A stretch of 64,000 bases of DNA from Chlamydomonas reinhardtii (GCF_000002595.2 NC_057007.1:1645763-1709762), one strand, 5' to 3'. Counted from the first letter of the stretch, positions 31,432 through 43,206 are shown. Numbers and translations are program-made. The notes: generated from the sequence alone by a model not told the origin.

Positions 31432-33586
31432 CCGTTCCAGTAAAGAAAACTTCCCGGCTGCCGACAGCGCACGCAGCCCTGCACCGGTGCCGTATGACGA
31501 TGCAGCCCCAGTCCCCTTCCCGCCGTTCCACTAAAGAAATCTTCCCGGCTGCCGACAGCGCACGCAGCCCTGCACCGGTGCCGTATGACGATGCAACCCC
31601 AGCCCCCTTCCCGCCTTTCCACTAAAGAAAACTTCCCGGCTGCCGACAGCGCACGCAGCCCTGCACCGGTGCCGTATGACGATGTAGCCCCAGCCCCCTT
31701 CCCGCCGTTCCACTAAAGAAATCTTCCCGGCTGCCGACAGCGCACGCAGCCCTGCACCGGTGCCGTATGACGATGCAACCCCAGCCCCCTTCCCGCCTTT
31801 CCACTAAAGAAAACTTCCCGGCTGCCGACAGCACACGCAGCCCTGCACCGGTGCCGTATGACGATGCAGCCCCAGCCCCCTTCCCGCCGTTCCACTAAAG
31901 AAAACTTCCCGGCCGCCGACAGCGCACGCAGCCCTGCACCGGTGCCGTATGACGATGTAGCCCCAGCCCCCTTCCCGCCGTTCCACTAAAGAAATCTTCC
32001 CGGCTGCCGACAGCGCACGCAGCCCTGCACCGGTGCCGTATGACGATGCAGCCTCAGCCCCCTTCCCGCCTTTCCAGTAAAGAAAACTTCCCGGCTGCCG
32101 GCAGCGCACGCAGCCCTGCACCGGTGCCGTATGTCAATGCAGCCCCAGCCCCCTTCCCGCCGTTCCACTAAAGAAAACTTCCCGGCTGCCGACAGCGCAC
32201 GCAGCCCTGCACCGGTGCCGTATGACGATGCAGCCCCAGTCCCCTTCCCGCCGTTCCACTAAAGAAATCTTCCCGGCTGCCGACAGCGCACGCAGCCCTG
32301 CACCGGTGCCGTATGACGATGCAACCCCAGCCCCCTTCCCGCCTTTCCACTAAAGAAAACTTCCCGGCTGCCGACAGCGCACGCAGCCCTGCACCGGTGC
32401 CGTATGACGATGTAGCCCCAGCCCCCTTCCCGCCGTTCCACTAAAGAAATCTTCCCGGCTGCCGACAGCGCACGCAGCCCTGCACCGGTGCCGTATGACG
32501 ATGCAACCCCAGCCCCCTTCCCGCCTTTCCACTAAAGAAAACTTCCCGGCTGCCGACAGCACACGCAGCCCTGCACCGGTGCCGTATGACGATGCAGCCC
32601 CAGCCCCCTTCCCGCCGTTCCACTAAAGAAAACTTCCCGGCTGCCGACAGCGCACGCAGCCCTGCACCGGTGCCGTATGACGATGCAGCCCCAGCCCCCT
32701 TCCCGCCGTTCCACTAAAGAAATCTTCCCGGCTGCCGACAGCGCACGCAGCCCTGCACCGGTGCCGTATGACGATGCAGCCTCAGCCCCCTTCCCGCCTT
32801 TCCAGTAAAGAAAACTTCCCGGCTGCCGGCAGCGCACGCAGCCCTGCACCGGTGCCGTATGTCAATGCAGCCCCAGCCCCCTTCCCGCCGTTCCACTAAA
32901 GAAAACTTCCCGGCTGCCGACAGCGCACGCAGCCCTGCACCGGTGCCGTATGACGATGTAGCCCCAGTCCCCTTCCCGCCGTTCCACTAAAGAAATCTTC
33001 CCGGCTGCTGACAGCGCACGCAGCCCTGCACCGGTGCCGTATGACGATGCAACCCCAGCCCCCTTCCCGCCTTTCCACTAAAGAAACCTTCCCGGCTGCC
33101 GACAGCACACGCAGCCCTGCACCGGTGCCGTATGACGATGCAGCCCCAGCCCCCTTCCCGCCGTTCCACTAAAGAAAACTTCCCGGCTGCCGACAGCGCA
33201 CGCAGCCCTGCACCGGTGCCGTATGACGATGCAGCCCCAGCCCCCTTCCCGCCGTTCCACTACAGAAAACTTCCCGGCTGCCGACAGCGCACGCAGCCCT
33301 GCACCGGTGCCGTATGACGATGTAGCCCCAGCCCCCTTCCCGCCGTTCCACTAAAGAAATCTTCCCGGCTGCCGACAGCGCACGCAGCCCTGCACCGGTG
33401 CCGTATGACGATGCAGCCTCAGCCCCCTTCCCGCCTTTCCAGTAAAGAAAACTTCCCGGCTGCCGGCAGCGCACGCAGCCCTGCACCGGTGCCGTATGTC
33501 AATGCAGCCCCAGCCCCCTTCCCGCCGTTCCACTAAAGAAATCTTCCCGGCTGCCGACAGCGCACGCAGCCCTGCACCGGAAGCTT
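31432..33586 (+). repeat. 91-bp satellite array, long copy
   Basis: About 24 tandem units of 91 bp. Each has TAAAGAAA(A/T)CTTCCCGGC, then GCACGCAGCCCTGCACCGG, then CCCCCTTCCCGCC. Variants alternate AAAAC and AAATC. Unit variants recur with a period of 728 bp (8 units), a higher-order structure. It lies between the 3' ends of the transposase and gene 2. Since 91 is not a multiple of 3, the short open frames seen in it are not a protein. Confidence 0.95.
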
Positions 33587-33716
33587 CCCAGCATCTGAGA
33601 CACAAGTTTCCCATCAGTACAGTATTGATCTTCCGGCCTCTTGTTTGTTTACCTATGGAACTCATAACAACAACGATACATGCTTGCGACCAGCCGTGCA
33701 TGGCTGATCCGCCCGC

Positions 33717-35252
33717 TCAGCACTTCCCACCACTGCCCTGCGCCCGGCGGCCCTTTATAGCTGACTGCGGCAGGGCCGCACCCGCAGCCCGCTTCTGGGA
33801 TGGCGGATGACATCCAGCCTCGGCCTCACACCCCGCGCTTGCGGCCATGCGCAGGATCTCCGCCTCAAACTCCTCACCGCGCTTGCACATGACATGCAGA
33901 GATGCGGTCTTGCCCTCCGCCGCCAACTCCAACCGCCCACGTGCCTCGGCCCTCCCCACTTTCACATCAGACTGGCGTGACACAACGCCAGAGCCCACCG
34001 TCACGCCGCACGGCATGCCCGCCTCATCGAATTTAGCGTTAAGTGGCACACGCAAGTCAGCACCGTGCACCACCTGCCGCGCGTCGAACACCAGCAGGTC
34101 GCTGTCCTGGGTGCGGGTGTAGGCGCTGACCCCACCAAATGTGAACAGGTTGCGGCTGACATGCGCCGCACGCTCCACATCGTCCAGGAAGTCCTTGCAC
34201 TGCATGGCGATGAGGGGTGAGCTGTCATACAGCAGGCCAGGGCCATACCCATAAGCGCGCCAGCGAGCCCACGCCCAAATTGTCAAGCACCGGCTTTGGT
34301 CAGGGCAATGCTCCCTGGCTGGCATTTGCATCCTTCCTCCACCCGGCCACAAAAACGTTCCGCCGGGTCCCTTCTCCACCCCACCAGCTCGTCCAACCCT
34401 TGACGCCTGGCAGCTCACCCGGCGCCCTGTTGCCGACTTCCACAGAGCCAGGAACACGACAGTTGGCGTTGCGTCGTCCGGGTCCAGATGCGGGTGTGTG
34501 AAGTAGTCCAGCCCAACCGGAACCAGGCCCCATGGCGCCCCTGTCGCCAGGATTGCAGGCGTACCCGCGACGGTCTCCTTCGCGCTCGTCACGAGGTAGT
34601 CCCACATCGCCAGCAGCAGCATGGCGATGCACAGGCCGAACGCACCAATGACCACCCGCGCTTCGTGGCTCCTCGATGTGTGCGCATACCTGTCAAGGAA
34701 TCAGGCCGTGCACCTTGCATCTGTTGCCAAGCCATCCCGAACGCCGCCCAAAGCCCTCGCCTCCCTGGATTTCCCCTCAGGTTCCGCTCCACCACCGCTA
34801 CGCACGCCCCTCCCTCCCTGCCATCGCTTGCCAGTCCCATACCACTCACATGGTCACGCGGCTCGCCTTGTTGGTCTGCACATGCCGGTAGCCTGCCATG
34901 TGAGTTTCGCCGCCACACTCTTTCAGCCGACCACGGGGGACCTTCTTCAGCGTCTGCGCCTCCATCAGGCGCCGCTGCATGTTGCGCGCCGCTCGCACCA
35001 ACACCGGGTACTTGCTCTGCATCACCGGCCCCGGCACATACAGGACCAGGAGGACTGGGTTGAACACGCCGTCAGTCCCCGTCATGTCAATCCAGAACAG
35101 GCATGCCCTGCCCGTCATGTCCCAGTACACGGTCAGCGCTAGCTCCGCTGATGTGCGGGGTCTCCCCGCAGATTGCGCCTCCAGGTCCAACGCCGCACGA
35201 GCTTTGGCGCGCGCATTGCACGCGTCGAGCACGTTCGGCCGCAGTTGCCGCA
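33717..35252 (-). pseudogene. Partial second copy of CACTA gene 2, cut by the assembly gap
   Basis: Virtually identical to 36771-38306 (about five single-base differences noticed over 1.67 kb of shared sequence). Contains the last two exons and most of the preceding one, then stops at the run of Ns. Most simply a duplicate contig end and not a real second gene. Confidence 0.8.
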
Positions 35253-35352
35253 NNNNNNNNNNNNNNNNNNNNNNNNNNNNNNNNNNNNNNNNNNNNNNNN
35301 NNNNNNNNNNNNNNNNNNNNNNNNNNNNNNNNNNNNNNNNNNNNNNNNNNNN
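35253..35352. other. Assembly gap, 100 N
   Basis: A run of exactly 100 undetermined bases, the usual placeholder for a gap of unknown size. Both flanks are repeats of each other's surroundings. Confidence 1.
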
Positions 35353-35603
35353 TTGCTAAGGTGGAGGTGGTACGGCCGCAGTCGTTGTACTATGCTGCAG
35401 ACTTTAGTCGCCGCAAGGCAACCCCCAACCAAGAACGCCAGCAGACGTTCCTGAACTCGTTCCCCGTGCTATTGCAAGCCATTGACTCGAAGGTGATGCG
35501 CTGCAAGCTCGACGAGAATAAAAGTTACTTCATTACGTACCACTTGTTTTCTCAGTTGCCAACCAATGATGGTGATTGGCAAGGAGCAGTGCAAGTTGGG
35601 TAG
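35353..35603 (+). pseudogene. Duplicate of the transposase C-terminus after the gap
   Basis: Matches 31117-31361 with the same stop codon and flank, at an offset of 4242 bp. The first few bases after the Ns differ slightly (TTGCTAAGG versus TTGCATAAGG), as often seen at a contig end. Confidence 0.85.
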
Positions 35604-35681
35604 CCGCTCACGCGGCTGATGCAGTCTGTAACATGATGATGTCTTCTGGGCTTGTGTCTTCCGGGGCCGCCAACCGTTCCA

Positions 35682-36634
35682 CTAAAGAAAACTTCCCGGC
35701 TGCCGACAGCGCACGCAGCCCTGCACCGGTGCCGTATGACGATGCAGCCCCAGCCCCCTTCCCGCCTTTCCACTAAAGAAAACTTCCCGGCTGCCGACAG
35801 CGCACGCAGCCCTGCACCGGTGCTGTATGACAATGCAGCCCCAGCCCCCTTCCCGCCGTTCCACTAAAGAAATCTTCCCGGCTGCCGACAGCGCACGCAG
35901 CCCTGCACCGGTGCCGTATGACGATGCAGCCCCTGCCCCCTTCCCGCCTTTCCACTAAAGAAAACTTCCCGGCTGCCGACAGCGCACGCAGCCCTGCACC
36001 GGTGCCGTATGACGATGCAGCCCCAGCCCCCTTCCCGCCTTTCCACTAAAGAAAACTTCCCGGCTGCCGACAGCGCACGCAGCCCTGCACCGGTGCTGTA
36101 TGACGATGCAGCCCCAGCCCCCTTCCTGCCTTTCCACTAAAGAAAACTTCCCGGCTGCCGACAGCGCACGCAGCCCTGCACCGGTGCCGTATGACGATGC
36201 AGCCCCAGCCCCCTTCCCGCCTTTCCACTAAAGAAAACTTCCCGGCTGCCGACAGCGCACGCAGCCCTGCACCGGTGCTGTATGACGATGCAGCCCCAGC
36301 CCCCTTCCTGCCGTTCCACTAAAGAAAACTTCCCGGCTGCCGACAGCGCACGCAGCCCTGCACCGGTGCTGTATGACAATGCAGCCCCAGCCCCCTTCCC
36401 GCCGTTCCACTAAAGAAATCTTCCCGGCTGCCGACAGCGCACGCAGCCCTGCACCGGTGCCGTATGACGATGCAGCCCCAGCCCCCTTCCCGCCGTTCCA
36501 CTAAAGAAATCTTCCTGGCTGCCGACAGCGCACGCAGCCCTGCACCGGTGCCGTATGACGATGCAGCCTCAGCCCCCTTCCCGCCTTTAAAGAAAACTTC
36601 CCGGCTGCCGACAGCGCACGCAGCCCTGCACCGG
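35682..36634 (+). repeat. 91-bp satellite array, short copy
   Basis: About 11 units of the same 91-bp satellite, bounded by the same flanking sequences as the 24-unit array. The length difference between the duplicated blocks (about 1188 bp) is close to 13 units. Confidence 0.95.
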
Positions 36635-36770
36635 AAGCTTCCCAGCATCTGAGACACAAGTTTCCCATCAGTACAGTATTGATCTACCGGCCTCTTGTTT
36701 GTTTACCTATGGAACTCATAACAACAACGATACATGCTTGCGACCAGCCGTGCATGGCTGATCCGCCCGC

Positions 36771-39700
36771 TCAGCACTTCCCACCACTGCCCTGCGCCCG
36801 GCGGCCCTTGATAGCTGACTGTGGCAGGGCCGCACCCGCAGCCCGCTTCTGGGATGGCGGATGACATCCAGCCTCGGCCTCACACCCCGCGCTTGCGGCC
36901 ATGCGCAGGATCTCCGCCTCAAACTCCTCACCGCGCTTGCACATGACATGCAGAGATGCGGTCTTGCCCTCCGCCGCCAACTCCAACCGCCCACGTGCCT
37001 CGGCCCTCCCCACTTTCACATCAGACTGGCGTGACACAACGCCAGAGCCCACCGTCACGCCGCACGGCATGCCCGCCTCATCGAATTTAGCGTTAAGTGG
37101 CACACGCAAGTCAGCACCGTGCACCACCTGCCGCGCGTCGAACACCAGCAGGTCGCTGTCCTGGGTGCGGGTGTAGGCGCTGACCCCACCAAATGTGAAC
37201 AGGTTGCGGCTGACATGAGCCGCACGCTCCACATCGTCCAGGAAGTCCTTGCACTGCATGGCGATGAGGGGTGAGCTGTCATACAGCAGGCCAGGGCCAT
37301 ACCCATAAGCGCGCCAGCGAGCCCACGCCCAAATTGTCAAGCACCGGCTTTGGTCAGGGCAATGCTCCCTGGCTGGCATTTGCATCCTTCCTCCACCCGG
37401 CCACAAAAACGTTCCGCCGGGTCCCTTCTCCACCCCACCAGCTCGTCCAACCCTTGACGCCTGGCAGCTCACCCGGCGCCCTGTTGCCGACTTCCACAGA
37501 GCCAGGAACACGACAGTTGGCGTTGCGTCGTCCGGGTCCAGATGCGGGTGTGTGAAGTAGTCCAGCCCAACCGGAACCAGGCCCCATGGCGCCCCTGTCG
37601 CCAGGATTGCAGGCGTACCCGCGACGGTCTCCTTCGCGCTCGTCACGAGGTAGTCCCACATCGCCAGCAGCAGCATGGCGATGCACAGGCCGAACGCACC
37701 AATGACCACCCGCGCTTCGTGGCTCCTCGATGTGTGCGCATACCTGTCAAGGAATCAGGCCGTGCACCTTGCATCTGTTGCCAAGCCATCCCGAACGCCG
37801 CCCAAAGCCCTCGCCTCCCTGGATTTCCCCTCAGGTTCCGCTCCACCACCGCTACGCACGCCCCTCCCTCCCTGCCATCGCTTGCCAGTCCCATGCCACT
37901 CACATGGTCACGCGGCTCGCCTTGTTGGTCTGCACATGCCGGTAGCCTGCCATGTGAGTTTCGCCGCCACACTCTTTCAGCCGACCACGGGGGACCTTCT
38001 TCAGCGTCTGCGCCTCCATCAGGCGCCGCTGCATGTTGCGCGCCGCTCGCACCAACACCGGGTACTTGCTCTGCATCACCGGCCCCGGCACATACAGGAC
38101 CAGGAGGACTGGGTTGAACACGCCGTCAGTCCCCGTCATGTCAATCCAGAACAGGCATGCCCTGCCCGTCATGTCCCAGTACACGGTCAGCGCTAGCTCC
38201 GCTGATGTGCGGGGTCTCCCCGCAGATTGCGCCTCCAGGTCCAACGCCGCACGAGCTTTGGCGCGCGCATTGCACGCGTCGAGCACGTTCGGCCGCAGTT
38301 GCCGCACGTTGCCTCGCAGTAGGTCGCGGAGGGCATCGGGGACTCGCAGGGCGATGTACAGCTCCCTCAGCAAGGTGCCATCGGTTAGCTCTCCAGCAGC
38401 AACCTGGTGCGGACACACGGTCACAAATGGCATTCAAGACATCCAACACACAATTGCAGTGCTCAGGACCCCTGCACACGCGGCCTGTTGGGGGGCCTGG
38501 GGTAATGGCGGTCCCACACCACAGATACCCAAAGTTCCCCCCTCACCCCGGGCTCCGGCAGGTCTGTCACAACATCAGTGCCAGAGCGGGCAGCACCAGC
38601 ACCACTGCTTGCTGCTTCCACATCAGCCATTCCCTCCTTTGGCGTCACCACATTCAATGGTGGTGCAGCCACCGCAGTGCCCTCCACCGCGGCTGCTGCC
38701 GTAGTCGATGAAGCTGGCCGCCCATCCTCCACGCCACCGGACTCCCCCTCCTCCAGGCACGCGCCCTGTGCAGGCATTCGTGCATGAGGGCGTACGCATG
38801 CCGACCAGGCCCGCCTGCCATCGACGCCACATCACGTGCATGCATGCATGTCCACATTACGTGCACCCTATGGCCTTGCCGCCCCATCCCGGCTGCGCAC
38901 CTTCAGCTCCAGGATCGCGGACAGGGACACGATCTCGTTGTCCTCCACCATGCCCATGATGCTCTCCTCCACGTCCGGCGCCACATCCCCCACCTCATCG
39001 CCCATTGCCTGGGGCCTGGCCATGGGTGGCAGCTCCAGCCGTACCAGCTTATCCGCAATGCCGGCGAAAAGCGTCAACTTGTCCCCCCGTTCCCTGGCCC
39101 TTCTTAGCTCCCTGCGAGAGCCGGCGGATTGTGTGGGATTTCAGTCAGCGCGCCCAGCCCCTCGCGCCGAGGCCTGAGCCCCCACATCCGTGCTCCGGGC
39201 AGCCCCTTCCAATTCGGGTTAGCCCGGTCGGCCCCGGACGCCCCCGCTCCCCCCCGCCATGCCCCATCTGAGGCCTCCGCCCAATCCAGGCCCGCCTCCG
39301 GCGATGTGACGTACCCCGGCCACCACAGCCCATCCATCCAAGCCCTCCCAACCATGGCCTGTACCTCCCCCCAGCCTCACCTTACGAGCTCCTCCCGGCC
39401 GTGACGCCTCCACTTCTCGCCCAGCGCCAACAGGAACCTTGGGGGGCACCCGCGGTGGGCGGCCTTGGAAGGATCCCTCCTCCACCGCTGCTCCTCCTCG
39501 ACTCGTGCCGCGAGGCATGAGGCTTTAGGCATGCCCGGCATGTCCAGCCGCACAACGCCGCCGGCCCTCGCAAGTGCCGCCCTGCACATGCAGCCCGCAT
39601 GTGATTTTGCGGAAGTCCCGCGAGTGTCCCCCTTCCCCTCCTCAAATCTCACCTTACTATTACGGCCTCATCAGATGACAGCGACAGCGTCCCCTTCTTC

Positions 39701-39780
39701 AAAACCGTCTCAGTTATGTCCAAATCCTTGCGGGCCTCGCCCTGCTCCAGGCCAACCTCTTCCGAGCTAGACGGCTCCAT
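36771..39780 (-). CDS. CACTA gene 2: unknown membrane-associated protein
   Basis: Exons read as 39780-39653, about 39590-39384, about 39120-38904, about 38766-38555, 38408-37904, about 37742-37475 and about 37365-36771. Inner boundaries are approximate. It starts MEPSSSEEVGLEQGEARKDL. Noteworthy parts are EEEQRWRRDPSKAA, an acidic stretch (GDVAPDVEESIMGMVEDNEI), a globular part with YWDMTGRACLFWIDMTG and PVLLVLYVPGPV, and a hydrophobic helix VVIGAFGLCIAMLLLAMWDY. The last exon (DFLDDVERAAHVSRNLFTFG...) looks soluble. No family is recognised. It is convergent with the transposase across the 91-bp array and divergent from gene 3, about 485 bp away. Its position suggests an element-encoded accessory protein. 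Confidence 0.65.
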
Positions 39781-40264
39781 TCCTATTAGGTGCTTCTTCC
39801 AAATCAAGAGGCACCGGGCCCGCGAACGCCGTTCAACGCGACGTTGCCACCCGGAGCCCTGGGTGGCAAAGTCGGCGCGCCTGTAACTCCGTGGCAGTCA
39901 GTGCTGCTACTATGTACTCTTGCTTATATTGTTTATGCCCCACCATTTGCCGAGCCCAAACGCGTGTCTCTGGCTATCGCCCACCACCGGCCCGCCCCCG
40001 CCCCATGCGCAAAACCCTACCCCTACCAGTCCCTCCCTTTACAAACGATACGTAGCAGTTTTGCAGGTGTTGAAATTGAAGGTGTTCAAAAACACCAAGA
40101 AGGTGATGATGCCCAGGGACTCGAGGGGACCCTTTGGATTCACCCGTTTGAATTGGCCTCCGACCTGAGTCAAACGGGGATGGGAGATGGAATCCATCGT
40201 TTGAATGCGCTTTAAATTGCAAGAGAGGGCTTTCGTGCACTACCCTACCTCACAACCATCCAAC
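39781..40264. promoter_or_regulatory. Divergent promoter inside the CACTA element
   Basis: Only 484 bp between the start codons of gene 2 (-) and gene 3 (+). No other gene fits, so both promoters should be here. Confidence 0.5.
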
Positions 40265-42428
40265 ATGGTCGCCCGTGTCTGCAAGCTCCTTATCAAGGAT
40301 CCCGACCATCCCAACAAAGTCTACCATCAGTGGGCGACAACGATTTCGCCTGGAACTAAGCCTGAAACGTTCAGGGGGGATCTTCTCCCCGAGACGGACT
40401 CCACCGTCAATTACAAGCTCTCTGTGGACCCCGAGGACCCCGAGGACCCCGTGGAGTATTATTCGCCGGAGCAGGTTCTGGCGTTTGCTCTCGAGTACCT
40501 GGCCAGCGGCTCTGACGGGCCCGCCTGCCCCCTTCCCTGCGCCTCGTGGGATGCGGAGAAGCAGAGGCTGACCCTCACCATTGTGCGCGAGTCCAAGCAG
40601 GACCCCATCAAGAAGCCCAAGAAGAGCAACGCGAAAGAGCCCATCACTCGCGTGCGAACGCCGGACTCCGCGCTGTTCATGGAGGCCGTCCGTCGCTTCT
40701 ACCCCTTCGCCAAGCGCGGCCCTGGCGAAGGCCCCCGCCTGCTCAACACCAGACTGGCCGCCAATGGCGAGTTGAAAAAGTATTGGCAAGACAAGATGGC
40801 CGCGGCCTACGCCTGGAGCCTGAAGCGAGGCATCACGTTGTCGCGCGAAGACTTCCAGGCCGACTGGACAAAGTGAGTTTTTGTTCTTCTGTATTGGCAT
40901 GGGAAGGACGCTAGAATGCGGAGGAATGTCAGTAGCATGAGCGATGAGGAATAGGGGGATGAGAGTGGACTTGACCGCGTTGACTTGTTGAACTGACCGT
41001 AGTTAATTCTTTATACATAATGTTGCTTCATCCTACTACTCTTTCACAACATATCCAGGAAGGCAACCGACTTCAACGCCAAGCGCACCACTTACGAGAA
41101 GACGACCGCAGCCGCCCGCGCTGTCAAGGACAGTGAGTCTGCTTTCTAATTGTATATACTGTATAAGCACCTTGCAATGAGTGCGTTGAGAGACATGCGC
41201 GAGAGGCAGACTTTGCGTCAGTTTGACCTGGACCTTCTGCTCCATCCTCCATCCTCCACCGCGTGCTTGCAGAGAACCAGCCCAAGAATGAGCGTGGCTG
41301 GTACAAGAACGCATGGCGCAGCCAGTGGGGCAAGATGTGGGACGGCTACAAGCGCGACCCTGTGCGCTTCACGGCTGGCGAGAAGCAGACGCTGACGGAA
41401 GAGGAGGTCGGTCTTTGCAAGGAGCTTGAGTCTTTGCTGCCAAGCCGGGCTTCCGCGAGCGTCAAGGACGCCAAGGTGTCCTACGGTGCCATCGACGCCG
41501 GGGGCCTTCTGGTGGGTTACTTTCTTACATAGCCAGACTGTCAGTGCGTGCTTCGCTTACGAGCGCATCCTTACTGCTGATATGACCAGGCGCGGTTGTT
41601 GGTGAATGTCTGTTGCGCTTACACAACTCTGCTGCTTCTTGCAGGGACCGCTGGCCAAGGCCTTGAGCGGCCTCTCTTCAAAGACCAAGCGCTCCTCTCT
41701 GGGGTCCACAGGCGCCGTCGACGTCGCCGCCGCACCCCAGCCCAGCCCGCCCATGCCCCCGCCCATGCCCCCGCCCATGCCCCAGTCCAGCCCAGGCGCC
41801 ATCGACAAGCTGGCCGCGGCGGGTGCCGAGCGCGTGAAGGTAAGACCACTGTGATCATGTTCTCTGCGCGCGTCGTCTAATATGGCTCGCTGCGTAAGTC
41901 GTTTACTTCTGCACTGGAGATGGTCCCTTGCGGCATAGGTGCCAGGCACCACTGCGGACGGACCGTCCCGTCGTGCAAGTTCGCTTTCACAGCATTGCGG
42001 CACACTTGCTGTCATGCAGGCGCTGGGCGACAAGAAGCGGACGGATGCGAAGAAGCGCAAGGATGAGAGGACGGCCGAGGCGCCAGCTAAGGTGAATGGG
42101 GGATCGAGCTTCCGTCGTCTGGTTCAGGGTGTGTGTGGCAGCATTGTTGGTGCTCTCGGGTGGGGTTCAGCAGAATGCATTCTTAATGCATGTGGTTCTT
42201 GGTCTACGCCAGTGTACTCTTGCGTGTTTTCTTTCACCAATTTATGATGGCGAATCATTGTTGCGCCTACGCCCCCATCCCATGCAGAAGCACAAGGGCG
42301 ATGAGGTGGTAGCCCCGGCTGCCAAGGCCAAGACCGATGCCAAGACTGCCGCTGAGGGCAAGGCTGCCAAGGTTCCGGCCGCGAAGGCTGGCAAGGCCGC
42401 CAGGGGCAAGGCCGCCAGGGGCAAGTAG
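40265..42428 (+). CDS. CACTA gene 3: unknown Trp-rich protein with basic tail
   Basis: Six exons in phase: 40265-40872, 41059-41132, 41273-41511, 41645-41839, 42020-42091 and 42288-42428, giving 442 residues. It starts MVARVCKLLIKDPDHPNK, with an in-frame ATG 60 bp upstream. The middle has a tryptophan/lysine cluster (ERGWYKNAWRSQWGKMWDGY) reminiscent of a DNA- or RNA-binding fold. A Pro-Met repeat (SPPMPPPMPPPMP) follows, then an H1-like Lys/Ala tail (KAAKVPAAKAGKAARGKAAR). No family is recognised. CACTA elements commonly encode a second protein (TNPA type) that binds subterminal repeats; a basic protein beside the repeat-rich right end fits that role, but this is inference. A TGTAA lies at 42780-42784. 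Confidence 0.75.
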
Positions 42429-42849
42429 ACTGCCGATGCTGGTGCTACATGGATTGTACAATGTTCGGACTAGGCCTAGTACGGCTTATTCTGGACTTAG
42501 CTACCGAGCATTAGGATGTTTGGACCCTGTGTAGACCACCTAGCGGTAGTATGTTTGGACCCTGTGTAGACATCCACTCCAGCATGAGCGAGTGGCATTT
42601 GAGGACTGCTGTGCTGCATGTGCATGACAGTGAGACTGTGATGGGCGACAGAGCGCCTTTGACTGTGATGCACTTACTGTCAGATCGTAGTTGCGTGGAA
42701 AGCGAGTGAGATGGTCGGTTCAGGTAATCCTGAAACATGTGTGCAGCCAGGGTCCGCCGCAGATGTGGGATAGAGGCAGTGTAACGTGCTCTGGAATGAA
42801 GAGTTTCATGTGTTTCTCCGTGGATTGTACGGTTCCCCCGTGTTTCTGT

Positions 42850-43206
42850 TTTCGAATCGCGTCTCAAGACGCAGTGCGTCTCGTGCATCGCGTGTGTGTG
42901 AGACGCGGCGCGTCTAGGGTATCAGGCTAGCGTCTGGTGTGACGCATCGCGTTAGCTAAGACGCGCTCTCCATGCAATTGTACCGCGTCACGACTCGCGT
43001 TCCATTGCGTCTCGCAGACGCAGTGAAACGCGCTATCTGCAATGGTGCCCCGCTTCACTGTTTCTGGTTGCGTCCCCATCGCGTCTCTCCCGCGTCTCCC
43101 CCGCGTTTCCCCCTTAACGCGCAGCGTCTCGGCGCGTCTGACACCGCGTCTCACAGGTCAGACGCGGCCCAGACGCGCCCAGACGCGGTTTCCCGTTGTT
43201 ATAGTG
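42850..43206 (+). repeat. CACTA right terminus with many CGCGTC subterminal repeats
   Basis: About 25 GCGTC/GACGC words in both orientations over about 340 bp, ending in the terminal inverted repeat. Much denser and longer than the left terminus. Confidence 0.9.

Larger units (their letters stand above)
25560..43206 (+). mobile_element. CACTA (EnSpm) DNA transposon carrying three genes
   Basis: Terminal inverted repeats: CACTGTAACGACGGGAAACT at 25560 and CACTATAACAACGGGAAACC reading inward from 43206, continuing with GCGTCT-rich sequence. The CACT(A/G) terminus, subterminal repeats and a TNP2-like transposase define the CACTA superfamily. The only candidate target duplication is GC (2 bp); a clear 3-bp one is not seen. 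Order: transposase (+), 91-bp array, gene 2 (-), gene 3 (+). The transposase and gene 3 are open and splice in phase throughout, and gene 2 looks open too, so it may be recently active. It sits inside a LINE reverse transcriptase, so it is younger than the LINE. The apparent length includes a probable duplication around an assembly gap. Without it the element would be about 13.4-14.6 kb. Confidence 0.9.

Noticed and set aside
31531-33486. Series of 60- to 105-codon open frames on the minus strand, spaced 91 bp
   Set aside because: They are the same satellite unit read in successive frames. A 91-bp unit cannot stay in frame, so this is not a repeat protein.
34488-35142. Open frames of 170-190 codons on the + strand (also at 37542-38196)
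   Set aside because: Antisense shadows of CACTA gene 2. They duplicate exactly because the underlying sequence is duplicated.
31432-36634. CRISPR-like appearance of regular repeats
   Set aside because: The units are 91-bp head-to-tail copies without unique spacers, in a eukaryotic genome. This is a satellite.
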